A stretch of 34,352 nt of DNA, from NCBI GenBank assembly GCA_021782015.1, contig JAJXVS010000005.1, positions 1 through 34,352 of the forward strand, read 5' to 3'. The position numbers and the translations under genes were made by a program. Of this stretch, positions 25,474-34,105 are shown one piece after another. Position 1 is the stretch's first letter; each line of letters starts with the position of its first letter. Origin of the DNA: a bacterium. Lineage in GTDB: Bacteria > Spirochaetota > Spirochaetia > Treponematales > Rectinemataceae. Below the pieces are notes generated by a model. That model saw only the letters and a list, made by a program, of their open reading frames with translations, had not been told where the DNA came from and made no database searches.

Positions 25474-28185
25474 ATGCCGGAAAAATTGCGGCCCTTGGTC
25501 ATTCCGTCCCTTGTTGCGATCGCGGCGGCTCTCGCGACGCTCTTCGGTCTTTCCTCATCCCTCGATTGGAAGCTCTATGATCAGATGCTTCACGTACGAA
25601 AGGCACCAGTCGAGGACCCGGCCATGCTCCTGGTGGACATCGACGACCCAGCCATCGCCGAAATAGGCACCTGGCCCATCGGCAGGGATGTCATCGCCGG
25701 CGGACTCGCCACCCTAGGCGAATTCGGCGCGAAGAGCGTGACCTTCGATATTGAGTACGTCGATCCGAGTCCCCGAGGCATCGATGGGCGGTATCTTTCT
25801 GAAAATGTCCCCGAGGCCTTCGCCGAGGGCTTCGGCTCGCTCTCTACGAACATCCAGGCGCTTTTCGACGCCCTCGCGAAGAAACAAATTCCCCTATCCG
25901 CGGCCGAAGGCTACGTCAAGGATCTGACGGGGTTGACGGACAAGGTGCGCGACGATCTTCTCGCGAAGGTCCGCGAAATCGCGTCCGACAACGATACCGA
26001 ACTCGGCAGGGCGGCGCTCTATAGCGGACAAGCCTACTTTACCGTCAACATGCGGCGTGATGCCGGCTCCGCGAGTTCGCGGCCAGCGGTGGCCATCGCG
26101 GAAAAGATCGCGGGTCATGCGCTCCCCCCGTCGGCATCCGGATACCTGGCCCGGGCAAAAGGCATACTACCCACGATTTCTCCCATCCTCCAGAATGCCG
26201 CCGGGGCTGGATTCCCCAACGTCTACATCGATCCGGACGGCGTGCGTCGCAGGATCGATCTCTTCTATGAATATAACGGCAAGCTCTATGCCCAACTTGT
26301 CATGGAGCCTATCCTGGCGATGCTGGGGCCGACCTCCATCGATGTCGAAAAATCGGAATTCGTCCTAAAAGGGGCGAAACTCCCCTCGGGCGAAATCACG
26401 GACATCACCATACCACGGACGGATGATGGCAGGATGCTGATCGATTGGCCCCACAAATCCTATCTGGAGAGCTTCAGGCATCTTTCGTTCAGGGAACTGG
26501 TGGTGTACGACAAGCTCTTTGGCGACCTCGCCCAGAATCTCCGAATTCGTGACAATTGGGGCTATTATTCGGCCTACCAGGGTTCAACCTCCCTGGCGGC
26601 CCAGGCGGCCGCCATTCAGGAGCGGCGTCGGACCGACCTGACGGGGAGCGATTCGCTGCCGCCGGACGAGGCCGCCCAGGTGGGCGCCGCCCGCGATGCC
26701 TTGATCGCCGCATGCAAGGCCTTCCTGGCCACGAAGCCCGAAGATGCGATTCTCGCCCAGGTGAACGCCCTCCTCGCCTCCGGGCAACTCGACGCGGCGA
26801 CGCGCAGCCAGTATGAGACAATACAGAAGGACGCTCCGAGCTACTTCGCAGCCACGCGGGGCATAGTAAACGACCTGGCCACCATCCACGACGATTTGGC
26901 GCGCCGCGTCGGGAAGGCCTTCTGCGTCATCGGCTATACCGCCACGGGGACCACCGATATCGGCGTCAATCCCTTTTCCGGCGAGTACGTCAATGTCGGC
27001 ACCCATGCCGCCACCTTCAACACAATCCTCCATCGCAGCTTCATCGTCGAACTGCCTTCATGGGTTGCCCTCCTCCTCGCCATCGCCATTTCGTTCGCCC
27101 TCGCCTTTATCGTCAGGGGCAAGGTGCCTGCCCTGGCGATGGGTATCGGCCTCGGAACCACGGTGGTTCTGGGAGGGGGGATCGTGGCGCTCTTCACAAC
27201 TGCCAGTATTTTCCTGGCCCCTGCCCTCCCCATCCTTTCGGCCTTCGTGACCTTTCTGAGTTCGACCATCGTGGATTTTCTCAGGACGGAACGAGAAAAG
27301 GGCTTCTTGCGCAACGCGTTCTCGCACTACCTCTCCACCGATGTCATCAAGGAAATCGTGGCGAACCCGGAAATGCTGAAGCTCGGCGGAACGAAACGGG
27401 TAATGACGGCCATGTTCACCGACATACGAGGCTTCTCCACCGTTTCCGAAAAACTCGCGGCCGAGGACCTCGTCCGCCTCCTCAACCGCTACCTGACGGG
27501 GATGAGCGACGTCATACTCGATCTCAAGGGGACCATCGACAAGTATGAGGGCGATGCCATCATCGCCTTTTTCGGGGCACCACTCGAGCTGCCCGACCAC
27601 GCGGCGCGAGCCTGTTCTGCCGCGGTGCGCATGAAGCGGATCGAAGCCGAGCTCAATGCGCGATTCCTTTCCGAAGGGATCGCACCCTCGCCCCTCCTGA
27701 CGCGCGTGGGAATCAACACGGGCGAAATGGTGGTCGGGAACATGGGCACCGACCGCAAGATGGACTACACGATCATCGGCGACGCGGTGAACCTCGCGGC
27801 CCGGCTCGAAGGCGTCAACAAGCAGTACGGCACCTGGGTCTGCGTGGCCGAGGAAACGATGGCGGCGGCCGGCAAGGATTTCATTTTCAGGAGGCTCGAC
27901 AAGATACGCGTCGTCGGGAAGAGCAAACCCGTCATCCTCTACGAATTGGTAGAAGAAAAAGGTTCCGCGACTGAGAAACAGAAGGCCCTGCTCGGGCGCT
28001 TCGATGAGGCGCTGCGCCTCTTCGAAGACCGCGACTGGGCAAGGGCGAAGCAGTCATTCCAGGCCTGTTTCGCCGAGGTTCCGGACGATGGTCCTTCAAA
28101 GACCTATATAGGACGATGCGACGCTTTTATCCTGAAACCTCCGGCGGCGGACTGGGATGGGGTTTACAACCTCACGATGAAATAG
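25474..28185 (+). CDS. CHASE2-domain class III adenylate/guanylate cyclase
   Basis: N-terminal TM then CHASE2-like extracytoplasmic domain (DPAMLLVDIDDPAIAEIGTWPIGRDVIAGGLATLGEFGAKSVTFDIEY), TM helices around 27060-27270, cyclase domain MTAMFTDIRGFSTVSE, GTIDKYEGDAIIAFFG, DYTIIGDAVNLAARLE. Confidence 0.92.
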   Translation: MPEKLRPLVIPSLVAIAAALATLFGLSSSLDWKLYDQMLHVRKAPVEDPAMLLVDIDDPAIAEIGTWPIGRDVIAGGLATLGEFGAKSVTFDIEYVDPSPRGIDGRYLSENVPEAFAEGFGSLSTNIQALFDALAKKQIPLSAAEGYVKDLTGLTDKVRDDLLAKVREIASDNDTELGRAALYSGQAYFTVNMRRDAGSASSRPAVAIAEKIAGHALPPSASGYLARAKGILPTISPILQNAAGAGFPNVYIDPDGVRRRIDLFYEYNGKLYAQLVMEPILAMLGPTSIDVEKSEFVLKGAKLPSGEITDITIPRTDDGRMLIDWPHKSYLESFRHLSFRELVVYDKLFGDLAQNLRIRDNWGYYSAYQGSTSLAAQAAAIQERRRTDLTGSDSLPPDEAAQVGAARDALIAACKAFLATKPEDAILAQVNALLASGQLDAATRSQYETIQKDAPSYFAATRGIVNDLATIHDDLARRVGKAFCVIGYTATGTTDIGVNPFSGEYVNVGTHAATFNTILHRSFIVELPSWVALLLAIAISFALAFIVRGKVPALAMGIGLGTTVVLGGGIVALFTTASIFLAPALPILSAFVTFLSSTIVDFLRTEREKGFLRNAFSHYLSTDVIKEIVANPEMLKLGGTKRVMTAMFTDIRGFSTVSEKLAAEDLVRLLNRYLTGMSDVILDLKGTIDKYEGDAIIAFFGAPLELPDHAARACSAAVRMKRIEAELNARFLSEGIAPSPLLTRVGINTGEMVVGNMGTDRKMDYTIIGDAVNLAARLEGVNKQYGTWVCVAEETMAAAGKDFIFRRLDKIRVVGKSKPVILYELVEEKGSATEKQKALLGRFDEALRLFEDRDWARAKQSFQACFAEVPDDGPSKTYIGRCDAFILKPPAADWDGVYNLTMK

Positions 28186-28194
28186 GAGCTTCGA

Positions 28195-28223
28195 TCGGTG
28201 AAGTCGGTCTCAGGCTTCACCGA
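28195..28223. terminator. Possible convergent hairpin at 3' ends of cyclase and response regulator genes
   Basis: TCGGTGAAG (28195-28203) / CTTCACCGA (28215-28223), 9-bp stem; no clear U tract. Confidence 0.4.
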
Positions 28224-28953
28224 AGGGGTCGAGGAGGACAAGGGATCCCAGGTCTTCGTCAAGTGCGCCGATCAGGGGTTTCGTGCGCATCGTGAACTGC
28301 CGGACTGCCCCATCGGCTGCCACGGCGAAGCGGACCGCATCGGGCAAAGGGCTTGAGGATTTTCTGTTGCCGGTTCCCATGTCGATGAAGCGGGTAAGCG
28401 GCTCGCCGCGCAGGTCGTCGAAATCGACGAGTCCGAAAATGGCAAGAGCAGCCTTGTTGGCGCAGACGGCCAGGCCCGAGGGATCGAGGATGATGGCCGG
28501 CTCATCGAGGGCCATCAGAAGCGGCGCGCAGGCGAGGAGGGACGCGGAACCTCGAACAGGGGGCGACGCCGCAGGCTTCTTGCGAAAGGACGCGAGAGCC
28601 ATGGCTATATTGGCGGCCAGTTCCCTTTCGTTGAAGGGCTTGAGCAGGTACGCGGAGGGCGCTGTGAGCATGGCCCGCGCCAGGGTTTCCTGGTCGGAAT
28701 GGGCGCTGAGGAAAATTACCGGAAGGTCGAATTCTGCCTTTAGCCTGAAAGCGGCGTCTATTCCATCGGCCGACCCTTCGAGCCGGATGTCCATGAGAAT
28801 CAGGTCCGGTTGACACCGATTGACCTCCTCGGCAATTCCGTCGCTCGTCGAAAGAAGCTTCGGAACGACATAGCCGAGTCGTTCAAGGTCCTCCCGAATT
28901 TCCTCGCCCACGAGGGGCTCATCCTCCACCACCAGAATCTTTTCCTTTGACAT
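28210..28953 (-). CDS. Response regulator: receiver plus PAS-like domain
   Basis: EKILVVEDEPLVGEEI...PDLILMDIRLEGSADGIDAA...PVIFLSAHSD...APSAYLLKPFNEREL; C-terminal PAS-like DEPAIILDPSGLAVCANKAALAIFG. Start 28953 after GGAGGG. Confidence 0.85.
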   Translation of the reverse strand: MSKEKILVVEDEPLVGEEIREDLERLGYVVPKLLSTSDGIAEEVNRCQPDLILMDIRLEGSADGIDAAFRLKAEFDLPVIFLSAHSDQETLARAMLTAPSAYLLKPFNERELAANIAMALASFRKKPAASPPVRGSASLLACAPLLMALDEPAIILDPSGLAVCANKAALAIFGLVDFDDLRGEPLTRFIDMGTGNRKSSSPLPDAVRFAVAADGAVRQFTMRTKPLIGALDEDLGSLVLLDPFGEA

Positions 28954-28991
28954 TGTTCCTCCCTGCCAGGGCAAATTCCCAATGTGGGCAC

Positions 28992-30992
28992 CTACCTTAA
29001 GCCTGCCACTTCATGAATATGTGTTTCCGCGACAATCTCGCTCTTCCTGAAGGGCAGGCGGACCTCCACGCAACCGCCTGCGCCCGCGATGATTTCCACT
29101 CGCCCACCCCTCGCCATCACGATGCTCGTAACAATCTTGAAGCCAACGGATGAATCGGTCTGAATCGAGAAATTCTCAGGAAACCCCGGCCCACTGTCGC
29201 AGACCGACAACGAGAGCCCTCCGTCGATTGCCGCAATCTTGACCTTCATTCGCCCTATGCCCCCATCGGGGAGGGCGTGCCTGAATGCGTTGGCAGCGAG
29301 CTCCGCCAGGACGAGGCCGAGATCGATGCAATAGGACGCAGGTATGCGCAGCGGGGCACATTCGAGTTCGATGCGAGAACTCTCCTGACCGCCGAGCCCC
29401 ATCGAGAGCCTGTCGAGAAGCTCGCGGGCGTAGGTGAGAACGTCCAGCTTGTCCTCGGAACCGGACTCGTAGAGCTTTTCGTGAACAAGACTGATCGCCC
29501 GAATCCTGTCTCGGAGAGAAGACAGCGCCCTCGCAGCGGTCTCATCTTCGATCCGATGCGACTGGAGTCCCGCGATGCTCGAAACGATTTGCAGGCTGTT
29601 CTTGATCCGATGATGAATTTCCTGGAGGTGGGTTTCCTTTTCGGCGACGAGAAGTTCGAGGTGCCAGCGAGCCTCGCGGTGGCCCTCGATCTCCCGCGAA
29701 AGCCGCAGGTTCGATTGCCGTAGTTCGACCGACAAACGCTCGTTGTCGCTGAAGGCCTGCGAATAGCGACGAGCGAGGACAAAGTCCTGCATTAGTACAA
29801 ATATTCCCATCGCTGCCGGAATCGCATTAAAGGTAGAAATTATAAAGGATGAAAAGAGCATATCGTTGACGGCCGCGACGGCGACAATGGCGCTGGCGGC
29901 GAGAAGGATACCGCTGCCGGGTCTTCTCCGCGAAGCCGCCCTTGCGAGAATCAGCACAATGGTGCAGCACATGAGGATCAGGGCGACAGGGTAATAGTAG
30001 GAGATGCTTCGTGTCAGAAGACTGAGCGGGGCCCACGCAATGAGCAAGGCAAAGGGCACATGCGGAAGGACGAGAAGAAGGAGCAGCTTCCGGCTTATCT
30101 CGGTCGAGAATAGCGAAAAGAAAAAGAGGGTCGCGAAGGGAATCAAGAGAAAGGCTGTCAGGTATTCTATCCTGATCAGTGAATCAAAGGGCAGGCCGGG
30201 AAAAAGCGCGACAAGGACATACTCCCCGGTGACGAGACTGCGGAGGGCGACGAGGAGGGAAAAGACCGCAAAATAGAGGTAGCTCCTTTCTTTCGACCTA
30301 TGGGCGAAGAGAAGCAGGGCGTGAATCGACATGGCCGTCAGGGCGGCGGCGAGGCCGATCGCGAATGCCGAGTCGAAAAAGCGGGCGTTCACGAGATCCG
30401 AATGCCTTCCGATGAAGATCGGCCTCCAAAGCCCACCGGAACGATATGCGTAATTGGATACTTCCACGAGGAGATGAAGTCGGCCATCCGGGCTGGCCGG
30501 GAGGGCCAGGATGCCGGGGCGATAAGCCGGTATCGCAAGACGTGGATCGAGGGAAGGCCTCCCGGCGCCGCCGATCACCCTTCCATCCGCGAAAAGGGTG
30601 AAGGCCGTCGAGACCGTAGAATACCGCAGGGCGAGTCCGGTCGAATCGGGAGGAAGGAGAATATCGAGGCGGTAGGTACCGGCGCCCTCTCCCTTCATCA
30701 CGCCTCCCGCCGCCCCCTGCCATCGATCAGGGACATGGCGGGGGACAAAGTCGCCGGCGGTGAGGGCCTCCGCCGGGTCGTAGAGTCTGCCGCGAGCGAA
30801 ATACCAGCTGCCGATGAGGGCCACGGGTCCCCTGTCGAAATCCCAGGCCCTCAGGTCGATGGTACCTTCCCTGGCCCTGGGCGGCGCGGACAGCCCTCCC
30901 TCGACTTCGGCATGTGCCGGAAAAGCGAGCAAAGGGAGGGCGGCAAAAACGACTATGGCGGGATGCCAAAGACGCGGCCGGAAAGAGATCAT
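28992..30992 (-). CDS. 7TMR-DISM sensor histidine kinase (HisKA_2/HATPase)
   Basis: N-terminal jelly-roll-like extracytoplasmic region, about seven TM helices, LQEIHHRIKNSLQIVSSIAGLQSHRIED H-box, HATPase (LAELAANAFRHAL, VCDSGPGFPENF). Confidence 0.87.
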   Translation of the reverse strand: MISFRPRLWHPAIVVFAALPLLAFPAHAEVEGGLSAPPRAREGTIDLRAWDFDRGPVALIGSWYFARGRLYDPAEALTAGDFVPRHVPDRWQGAAGGVMKGEGAGTYRLDILLPPDSTGLALRYSTVSTAFTLFADGRVIGGAGRPSLDPRLAIPAYRPGILALPASPDGRLHLLVEVSNYAYRSGGLWRPIFIGRHSDLVNARFFDSAFAIGLAAALTAMSIHALLLFAHRSKERSYLYFAVFSLLVALRSLVTGEYVLVALFPGLPFDSLIRIEYLTAFLLIPFATLFFFSLFSTEISRKLLLLLVLPHVPFALLIAWAPLSLLTRSISYYYPVALILMCCTIVLILARAASRRRPGSGILLAASAIVAVAAVNDMLFSSFIISTFNAIPAAMGIFVLMQDFVLARRYSQAFSDNERLSVELRQSNLRLSREIEGHREARWHLELLVAEKETHLQEIHHRIKNSLQIVSSIAGLQSHRIEDETAARALSSLRDRIRAISLVHEKLYESGSEDKLDVLTYARELLDRLSMGLGGQESSRIELECAPLRIPASYCIDLGLVLAELAANAFRHALPDGGIGRMKVKIAAIDGGLSLSVCDSGPGFPENFSIQTDSSVGFKIVTSIVMARGGRVEIIAGAGGCVEVRLPFRKSEIVAETHIHEVAGLR

Positions 30993-31107
30993 CCCGGAAG
31001 TATAGAGCATTTCACGGACCGAAAGCCATCATGAGGTCATTCCATTCCGGAAAGGCAGCGTAAGGATCGCCCCCCGGTCAGGCCGTCTCACTCTGGAAGA
31101 AAACGAC

Positions 31108-31133
31108 AGGGCCCGGCCATCGGGCCGGGCCCT
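31108..31133 (-). terminator. Rho-independent terminator of cytochrome b gene
   Basis: AGGGCCCGGCC-ATCG-GGCCGGGCCCT 11-bp stem, followed on the minus strand by GTCGTTTTC. Confidence 0.75.
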
Positions 31134-31142
31134 CAATTCGGC

Positions 31143-32576
31143 TCAGCCTTTGCGTCGCTTCCTCTGGAATATCGTGTAGAGCCTGAGTGCCACGGGGATC
31201 CTGTTGACCCCGGGAATAAAGGGTATCGCGGCGAGAATGAGAACGAGGATGCCGAGGAGATAGGCCCCGTCGCGGTCGCCATTGTCATCGCTTGCGAGAA
31301 TGGTCTTGTTGAGAAGGCCGATCGGAGCGAGCCACCAGGCCCCCGGCCGCCCGCCCTCCTCCTCGCGGAGCATGCCCCACTGCTCGGTGAGCATATGGAG
31401 TTTGTCCGCCTTGTCTTCGAGCACACCTAGATCGGCGAGGAATCTGAGTTGATAGGTGCTGTCGCCCGGCTGGCCCATGCCCTTGAGCGCGCTGTCGTAC
31501 CAGCCCGAGGCGGCCACGGCGGTGAGGCGTTTCGCGACACCGATGAGCTTGTTGTCGGACTCTTTCACCCCTCCCTTGTTATCCCCGAAGAAATCGATAG
31601 CCCCATCCACAAGCTTCTTCTGATCGTCGGCCGAAAGCCCTTCGATTGCCGCGAGATCGTCCGTCTGCTGCCCGGCCGCTACCAACTGCTTCCATGGCTC
31701 ATCGACATAGACGAGGCGAGTATCGTAGTTGTAGGGCTGGATGTTGTCCGAATAGCCGGTGGTGAGCCCGCGGCCGTCGGGATCCTTTCCAATCTGTTCC
31801 AACCTGCCGAATTCTCCAACCAGGGTCTGGGCGACGAGATTGGGATCGCTTTTGGCGACTTCGGCAATGCTGACGGGTTTGAGATAGGGCGATGGAAGCG
31901 CGATGGCGAGAAGGATGATGATCGCGAGGACGACCCCGCCGCGAAGGAAGAGGGCGGTGTGATTCGCCTTCTCTACCTGGTATTCGGCATCAGGCACGGG
32001 AGGTGTCGCGATGCCGAGGAAACGGACAAGCATATAATGCAAAGAGAGAAGGAGAATGATGATGAGCGGCACGATGGCGGCATGAATTCCGAAAATCTTG
32101 AGCTCGTTGAGGGGATTGATCCACCAACCCAATCCCGAACCGTTGAAGAAATCCGCTCCCTGCAGGGCTCTCCATTGGGTCGAAAAATCGCCGCGCAAGG
32201 CGTAGCCGAGCTCGGTCTCGATGAGGGCAAAGAAAAACATGAACACGCCGAAGACCCAGGTTATTCGACGCGGCCCCCTGTACCCCATCGTGCAAAACAC
32301 GACGACAAGGTGCAGCAGGATAAAGATGACAAAAGCCTGCGTCGACCACAGGTGCAAACTCCGGAAGAAGACTCCGGCGGGTTTCGTAAGCCACCACGAA
32401 GCCCCAAAGAAGACCTCAACCACCCCGGTGACCACGAGCATCGCGAAACTCGTGGCCGCGAGAAAGCCGAGCGAGTAGAAAAAGCGATTGGCGTAGTGCG
32501 GTGCTTCGTCGATCATGAGGCTGGCAAATTGCGGACCGAGCTTCTTCTCTGCTAATTCCCTGCCATCGCGCTTCAT
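31143..32576 (-). CDS. Cytochrome b (b/b6 N-terminal domain) protein with long hydrophilic insert and C-terminal TM
   Basis: Haem-ligand His pairs in RSLHLWSTQAFVIFILLHLVVVF and FGIHAAIVPLIIILLLSLHYML; GYRGPRRITWVFGVFMF, ETELGYALRGDFSTQWR; SD GGAGGT. Confidence 0.85.
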   Translation of the reverse strand: MKRDGRELAEKKLGPQFASLMIDEAPHYANRFFYSLGFLAATSFAMLVVTGVVEVFFGASWWLTKPAGVFFRSLHLWSTQAFVIFILLHLVVVFCTMGYRGPRRITWVFGVFMFFFALIETELGYALRGDFSTQWRALQGADFFNGSGLGWWINPLNELKIFGIHAAIVPLIIILLLSLHYMLVRFLGIATPPVPDAEYQVEKANHTALFLRGGVVLAIIILLAIALPSPYLKPVSIAEVAKSDPNLVAQTLVGEFGRLEQIGKDPDGRGLTTGYSDNIQPYNYDTRLVYVDEPWKQLVAAGQQTDDLAAIEGLSADDQKKLVDGAIDFFGDNKGGVKESDNKLIGVAKRLTAVAASGWYDSALKGMGQPGDSTYQLRFLADLGVLEDKADKLHMLTEQWGMLREEEGGRPGAWWLAPIGLLNKTILASDDNGDRDGAYLLGILVLILAAIPFIPGVNRIPVALRLYTIFQRKRRKG

Positions 32577-32639
32577 CGATACCTCCGCTTGCGGTTTGCC
32601 CGTCTGCGACGGACCATTGTCCGGAGTATCTCACCAAAA

Positions 32640-32715
32640 TGGCAGGATGTGTATTATCAATTATTAATTTTTTAATAAGTAGCATTATTATAGATATTTT
32701 TTGTTATTCATAAGG
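32640..32715 (-). promoter_or_regulatory. AT-rich upstream region of cytochrome b gene with putative -10 and inverted repeat
   Basis: Sharp AT-rich stretch; TATAAT on minus strand at 32692-32687; TTATTAA-TTTT-TTAATAA at 32661-32678; no clear -35. Confidence 0.45.
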
Positions 32716-32736
32716 GATATTTCGTTCCTGAAGTTG

Positions 32737-33924
32737 TTAATTCAGACAGAGTTTCCCGATGGCGCCGATACGCAGGATGCCTTGAGCGATGCTTGGGTAG
32801 GCTCCCAGTTCCAGCCGTGCGGCCTTGGGTGGCCTCGCCCCAATTCCACCGGTCAACCCGGTCGCGACCGCCTGCCCCAACAGCGAGCCGGCCCCCATGA
32901 CGGCGCTTGCAAACCGGCCGTCAAGAGATGGCTCGATCCCGACGGCAATCATGTTGATGCCGGCCGCGAAGAGGAGTCCCGCGATTCCACCGACGGAGAC
33001 GAGGCCCGAACGATAGGCGCTCCATCCCAGTCTGTCCCAGCCAAGGGCGCCGAGAGCCAGGGCCGAATCGGCTGCTCCAACAAGTGTAGTTGTGAGCACT
33101 TTTTGGTCCCGGACCTCGAGGATGCCTTGCAGGAGGACAAAGGAATAGAACAGGGTCCATACCGACGCCTGAGAGGCGAAAGCCGCCCGACCCAACTCCG
33201 GTCGGGTGTCGCGGAGGGTCGCCCAGGTGATTCCTCGACCGAGCACGAGGGCCGTCGCGAGACCAAGTGATTGGACGCGATCCCGCGCCGAAAGGGGGAC
33301 AGCCGGATCGAAGGACACGCCGGTCACGCGGACCGGCGGCAGCCAGGCATCATAGAGGAAGTACCAGGTGGAGGCGGACGCGGCGGAGATGCTGTCGATC
33401 CATATTTCCTGAGCCAGGGGAAAATCGCCTCCGGCGGACATGAGCCACGCCGTCCCGAGTCCCGTGGCTGCCCCCGCGAGGTAGAGGCCGCCATTGATCG
33501 CCTGATTGGAGATGTTCACACCGATGATGTTTGCGGGAATGAGCGCCGAAAGGAGGGTGCCGGTAACGAGATTGCCGATATAGAAGGGTACAATGCCGGA
33601 GCTATCGCGACGACGGCCATGGTCCTTTATCAGTGCCTCGGCCTTGCTCAAATATGTGGAATGTGGCCACGTCAGCCTGAGCCTTTTCAGGTCGGCTTCC
33701 GCCTTCGGAAAATTCCCCGCCACAAGGCTCTCAAGAAAATCCATATAGAGGACGGCATCCGGGCTGGCGGTTGAGACACCTTCAACCCTGGAGCCAGGGG
33801 TCATCCCGGATCCATCCTGAACCGAGCCGGGAAGGGCCGGTTCTTCACCCTGCGCGGTGCCCTGGGACGCAAGAATACTCACACCGCCGAACAAACACAG
33901 ACACAGGAAACAGGATCGTACCAT
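32737..33924 (-). CDS. Hypothetical exported/membrane protein
   Basis: Signal peptide MVRSCFLCLCLFGGVSILASQGTAQ, short helical segment (LESLVAGNFPKAEADLKRLRLTWPHSTYLSKAEALI), several hydrophobic segments; SD GGGAGGA. Confidence 0.6.
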   Translation of the reverse strand: MVRSCFLCLCLFGGVSILASQGTAQGEEPALPGSVQDGSGMTPGSRVEGVSTASPDAVLYMDFLESLVAGNFPKAEADLKRLRLTWPHSTYLSKAEALIKDHGRRRDSSGIVPFYIGNLVTGTLLSALIPANIIGVNISNQAINGGLYLAGAATGLGTAWLMSAGGDFPLAQEIWIDSISAASASTWYFLYDAWLPPVRVTGVSFDPAVPLSARDRVQSLGLATALVLGRGITWATLRDTRPELGRAAFASQASVWTLFYSFVLLQGILEVRDQKVLTTTLVGAADSALALGALGWDRLGWSAYRSGLVSVGGIAGLLFAAGINMIAVGIEPSLDGRFASAVMGAGSLLGQAVATGLTGGIGARPPKAARLELGAYPSIAQGILRIGAIGKLCLN

Positions 33925-34105
33925 CCTGTCCTCCCTCGCGCCGACTCAAGCCGCGAAGCCAATTTGCATAAAGATTGTCGGCCCGCCGCAGTGATTATTC
34001 TATTATAGCACGAAGAACTTCCTCGATCGAGCCATATCCCTCGCCTTTCACAGGCACGCAGCGCTTTGGGCGCAGGGTTTTGACTTCGCCGCAAGGGCCA
34101 GCGGC

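Noticed and set aside
31449-32555. 368-aa plus-strand ORF opposite cytochrome b
   Set aside because: Charged, low-complexity antisense translation; cytochrome b motifs are clear on the other strand.
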